Shown one piece after another: positions 6,350 to 8,425 of a DNA stretch of 8,425 bases. The position numbers and the translations under genes are program-made. The number at the start of each line of letters is the position of its first letter. The stretch's first letter is position 1. Location: assembly GCA_937951395.1 (NCBI GenBank), contig CALFBV010000091.1, forward strand, positions 1-8,425. The letters run 5' to 3'. The notes beneath the pieces were generated by a model. It was not told where the DNA came from. It was given only the letters and a program-made list of their open reading frames with translations, and ran no database searches. Source of the DNA: an uncultured Rubritalea sp. Lineage in GTDB: Bacteria > Verrucomicrobiota > Verrucomicrobiia > Verrucomicrobiales > Akkermansiaceae.

Positions 6350-7652
6350 ACTTTTCTTTCACCCATACTAGGGCTTCCTCGCTATCACTTAGCCTTCCTT
6401 CTAGCTGTTCAGTCTGCACTGAGAGAAGTATCTCCTTAAACTCTGGACCTGGAGTGTAGCCCATTTCTATGAGATCTCGCCCTGTGACTAGCGGTTCTGG
6501 GATGAGTGGTTCATTGGCAAATTCCTCGCGTTTTTCTATGAGGAAATCATAATTTTCTGTAAAACCATTACTGCTCGCACAGTCCACGCGGTGGAGCTCC
6601 ATCTCGTAAGTAAAGGTATCACGTGACATGAATCTCTTCAACTTAGAGACTTTCATTTTCATAACGTTCATAAAGTTCATATGGTTTGCTACCATCACCC
6701 TTACATCCTCGATGACATCATTAGAATATTTCATTCTACGTAAAATCTCCTCACTCATCTCTGCTCCCACCCCATCGTGACCATTGAATCTTATACGGTC
6801 ATCCGCTGTGTCATAAGTATAGGTGGCGGGCTTACCGATGTCGTGTAAAAGCACGGATAAGGCTAGTGAAAGCGGCACTTCTTCTTCGCCTAACATCTCT
6901 AACATGATACATGTGTGTACATAAACATCACCTTCCGGGTGCCACTGTGCTGGTTGTTCACAGCCTATTAGAAACATTACCTCTGGCAGGAAATAATTGA
7001 TCAGCCCGCTAGCAACCAATAGCTCTAGCCCGCGCCTTCGATTAGGAGAAACGATTATTTTCGAGAACTCATCCCGGATTCTCTCAATAGAAATTTTCTC
7101 TAACAGTTCTGCATTATCAGAGATAGCCTCCCAAGTCTTAGACTCTATTTCAAACCCTAAATTAGTCGCAAACCTCACTGCACGCATCAATCTCAACGCA
7201 TCTTCCTGGAACCTTTCCTCAGGATCTCCGATCGCACGTAAAATCCCCGCCTTCAGATCCGACTGTCCATTTACAAAATCTATCAGCTCACCGCTCTCAG
7301 GGTCTTGGAATAGACCATTCACCGTGAAATCTCTCCGCTGAGCATCTTCCTCTGGACTAGAAAACTCTACACTATCAGGTCTTCTACCATCCTGATAGCT
7401 ACCATCAGTCCTAAAGGTGGCCACTTCAAAATGAAACCCCTCTTGCTTCACTAGCATCACTCCAAAGTGCTCACCGATGGCGTCAGCAGCAGGAAACACC
7501 TTCGATACCTGCTTAGGCGTAGCGCTTGTAGCGATATCATAGTCCTTCGCCTCTTTTCCAAGTAGTGCATCACGCACACAGCCACCAGCGAAATACGCCA
7601 CATACCCAGCATCTCTCAGCTTACCCGCCACATTCTTAGCTACCTCCTTCAT
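6339..7652 (-). CDS. cca: CCA tRNA nucleotidyltransferase / poly(A) polymerase family protein with HD domain
   Basis: Class II nucleotidyltransferase of 437 residues, expected to add or repair the 3' CCA end of tRNA in the cytoplasm; some relatives add only A or CC, or act as poly(A) polymerase. Head: GGCVRD (23-28), the metal-binding DYDIATSA (Asp37, Asp39) and RRDFTVNGL (106-114). The neck holds RFQEDALRLMRAVRF (147-161), the family's conserved RxxEDxLRxxRAxRF signature. The C-terminal half carries an HD phosphohydrolase domain: His246, HD at 270-271 and a later GHD at 291-293, as in CCA enzymes with 2',3'-cyclic phosphatase-type activity. Whether it adds C, A or CCA cannot be decided by eye. 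The ATG at 7652 is the likely start. An AAGGAGG at 7649-7643 lies inside the frame, 11 bases before an in-frame GTG (7631-7629), so a start at residue 8 is possible. The gene converges on rseP. Confidence 0.94.
   Translation of the reverse strand: MKEVAKNVAGKLRDAGYVAYFAGGCVRDALLGKEAKDYDIATSATPKQVSKVFPAADAIGEHFGVMLVKQEGFHFEVATFRTDGSYQDGRRPDSVEFSSPEEDAQRRDFTVNGLFQDPESGELIDFVNGQSDLKAGILRAIGDPEERFQEDALRLMRAVRFATNLGFEIESKTWEAISDNAELLEKISIERIRDEFSKIIVSPNRRRGLELLVASGLINYFLPEVMFLIGCEQPAQWHPEGDVYVHTCIMLEMLGEEEVPLSLALSVLLHDIGKPATYTYDTADDRIRFNGHDGVGAEMSEEILRRMKYSNDVIEDVRVMVANHMNFMNVMKMKVSKLKRFMSRDTFTYEMELHRVDCASSNGFTENYDFLIEKREEFANEPLIPEPLVTGRDLIEMGYTPGPEFKEILLSVQTEQLEGRLSDSEEALVWVKEKYGE
7643..7649 (-). 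promoter_or_regulatory. AAGGAGG Shine-Dalgarno-like motif just inside the CCA gene
   Basis: It matches the anti-Shine-Dalgarno complement exactly and lies right after the annotated ATG. It is 11 bases before an in-frame GTG at residue 8. That spacing is slightly long for a ribosome site. It matters because none of the other visible starts in this window carries such a motif. It may be merely the codons for Lys-Glu-Val. Confidence 0.3.
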
Positions 7653-7750
7653 TACTGAGACTCTAAGACATCAGCACTGCTAGATCAATATAGAAAAACT
7701 GTTCTTATTATACATCTATTCGCTCGTCATATCCTTATTATATTGGTAAA
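7653..7750. promoter_or_regulatory. AT-rich divergent intergenic region with paired TATAAT boxes
   Basis: This 98-base gap must drive both the CCA gene (leftward) and the 90-residue membrane protein gene (rightward). CTTATTATA occurs twice, at 7704-7712 and 7734-7742, 30 bases apart. Read on the - strand, each copy contains a perfect TATAAT (7712-7707 and 7742-7737). The first lies 55 bases before the CCA ATG, a sensible -10 position. No good -35 hexamer is found at 16-18 bases from either box. On the + strand the nearer copy would give an almost leaderless transcript. Confidence 0.35.
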
Positions 7751-8023
7751 ATGTATATATCTCAGATACGCATCATCATTACTGGAATCATGACCATTTT
7801 CACACATTTAGCCTTAACCAAAGGTAACCGCCTCATTACACTGGGTATCCTCTGCACAGGTTATGGACTTTATCTCATCAAGCGAGGAATCGATGGCGAC
7901 ACTCTTATGCCAGGAACTCAATTCACCTACGTCCCTAAATGGATATTCATTACCGTAGGTGTTCTTCTCCAAGCTCCACTACCCCTCGCCTACTGGCTAC
8001 TTAAGTCAAACCCTGCCAACTAA
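7751..8023 (+). CDS. Unknown small membrane protein (90 aa)
   Basis: I do not recognise a family. The 90 residues contain two or three hydrophobic segments: about 7-22 and 28-44, separated by a short TKGNR turn, and 63-84 (WIFITVGVLLQAPLPLAYWL). Between them is a polar loop (46-62, GIDGDTLMPGTQFTYV). The first pair could be a helical hairpin. The ATG at 7751 has no Shine-Dalgarno; an internal ATG at 7790 would remove most of the first helix. The frame is credible because it fills the space exactly, is membrane-protein-like, and stops precisely at the convergent YraN gene. The last base of its last sense codon and the first two bases of its TAA form the YraN stop on the other strand. Its role is unknown. 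Confidence 0.68.
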   Translation: MYISQIRIIITGIMTIFTHLALTKGNRLITLGILCTGYGLYLIKRGIDGDTLMPGTQFTYVPKWIFITVGVLLQAPLPLAYWLLKSNPAN

Positions 8024-8425
8024 AACGCACCTTCAATGATGGTGATCTCGGGCTTTTCGCCTTCAGTGAGCTCCACCTCTACCACATCGAATCGCCAGAG
8101 GATGTCCTCGTCTTTTAAGAGATTTAGCCAGGCTTTGGCTCCACGTCTGATTAATTCTTGTTTCTTTTTATTTACTGCGTCAAGCGGTCTACTAGTGCTG
8201 CGCTTACGCCTGGTCTTCACCTCTACAAAGCTTAGTGTATCGCCGTCTCTCGCTATAATATCTACCTCACCGCCATTGGGGCCTCGGTAGTTTGTGTAGA
8301 GGATTTTTCTACCATTAGCATAGAGTCTGAGACGAGCCATCTTTTCGCCTATCTCACCGACAGCGATGTGACCTATCTTCTCGCCCTGTTTATCGCTCAG
8401 GTGGCAAGCAGAATTTAGCAACGGG
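8020..8425 (-). CDS. yraN: YraN/UPF0102 family protein (PD-(D/E)XK-like nuclease fold), 5' end uncertain
   Basis: Small cytoplasmic family with a restriction-endonuclease-like fold, usually thought to act on DNA; the exact role is unsettled. Conserved features, numbered from the TTG at 8421, are the GExGEKMA helix (about 22-29), NYRGPNGGEVDIIARDGDTL (44-63) with the acidic pair Glu52/Asp54, VEVKTR (66-71) giving the ExK of the active site, and RFDVVEV (110-116). Together they form the E-D-ExK set of the family, and the length of about 133 is typical or slightly long. The only in-frame start codon in the window that keeps the first helix is the TTG at 8421-8419. The frame stays open to the edge (a Pro codon precedes), so an ATG beyond the window is quite possible. 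The Met at residue 28 would delete conserved sequence. It converges on the 90-residue membrane protein gene with a 4-base overlap of stop codons. Confidence 0.9.
   Translation of the reverse strand, partial: PLLNSACHLSDKQGEKIGHIAVGEIGEKMARLRLYANGRKILYTNYRGPNGGEVDIIARDGDTLSFVEVKTRRKRSTSRPLDAVNKKKQELIRRGAKAWLNLLKDEDILWRFDVVEVELTEGEKPEITIIEGAF

Noticed and set aside
8036..8290. 84-residue + strand ORF opposite yraN
   Set aside because: Ser/Phe-rich shadow of the conserved YraN frame.
1..8425. Mobile elements, CRISPR arrays, tRNA or rRNA genes
   Set aside because: No transposase-like frame, spaced direct repeats, cloverleaf or rRNA-like stretch was seen.

Overview
The window looks like a chromosomal stretch from a free-living bacterium with moderate GC, most likely in the Verrucomicrobiota (PVC group). 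That placement is an inference. It rests on a remnant resembling the C-terminal part of DUF6288/HEAT-type proteins, which I associate with Verrucomicrobia and Planctomycetes; on start sites without Shine-Dalgarno sequences; and on the general character of the PBP2 and RseP proteins. I see no insertion sequence, phage gene, CRISPR array, rRNA or tRNA.

Left part (1-4086, + strand): the 3' two-thirds or more of a class B penicillin-binding protein 2 gene (mrdA, cut by the left edge), then a compact RNase E/G, then a 144-residue single-pass membrane protein whose start lies 5 bases after the RNase stop. PBP2 next to RNase G recalls the mreBCD/mrdA/rng shape-gene neighbourhood of other bacteria. 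The membrane protein has no function I recognise. Its tight linkage to a nuclease that lacks any C-terminal scaffold makes it a candidate membrane partner.

Middle (4087-4798): about 700 bases without an intact gene. On the - strand lies the decayed 3' end of a large HEAT-repeat-like gene (about 4716 to 4151), broken by a frameshift near 4557-4576 and missing all of its 5' part.

Right part: rseP (4799-6262, +), a site-2 intramembrane metalloprotease with two PDZ domains, converges on a CCA-adding enzyme/poly(A) polymerase gene (7652-6339, -). A 40-codon reading frame on the - strand (6349-6227) starts inside the end of the CCA gene and runs into the antisense of the rseP tail; it would encode a one-pass membrane microprotein. 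After a short AT-rich divergent region, a 90-residue unknown membrane protein (7751-8023, +) converges on a YraN-family (UPF0102) nuclease-fold gene (from the right edge to 8020, -); their stop codons interlock.

Functionally the window joins cell-wall elongation (PBP2), RNA decay and maturation (RNase E/G, CCA enzyme), envelope proteolysis (RseP) and a putative DNA-processing protein (YraN). Most of it is core housekeeping. The points of interest are the small unrecognised membrane proteins, the repeated basic tail of PBP2 and the gene remnant.
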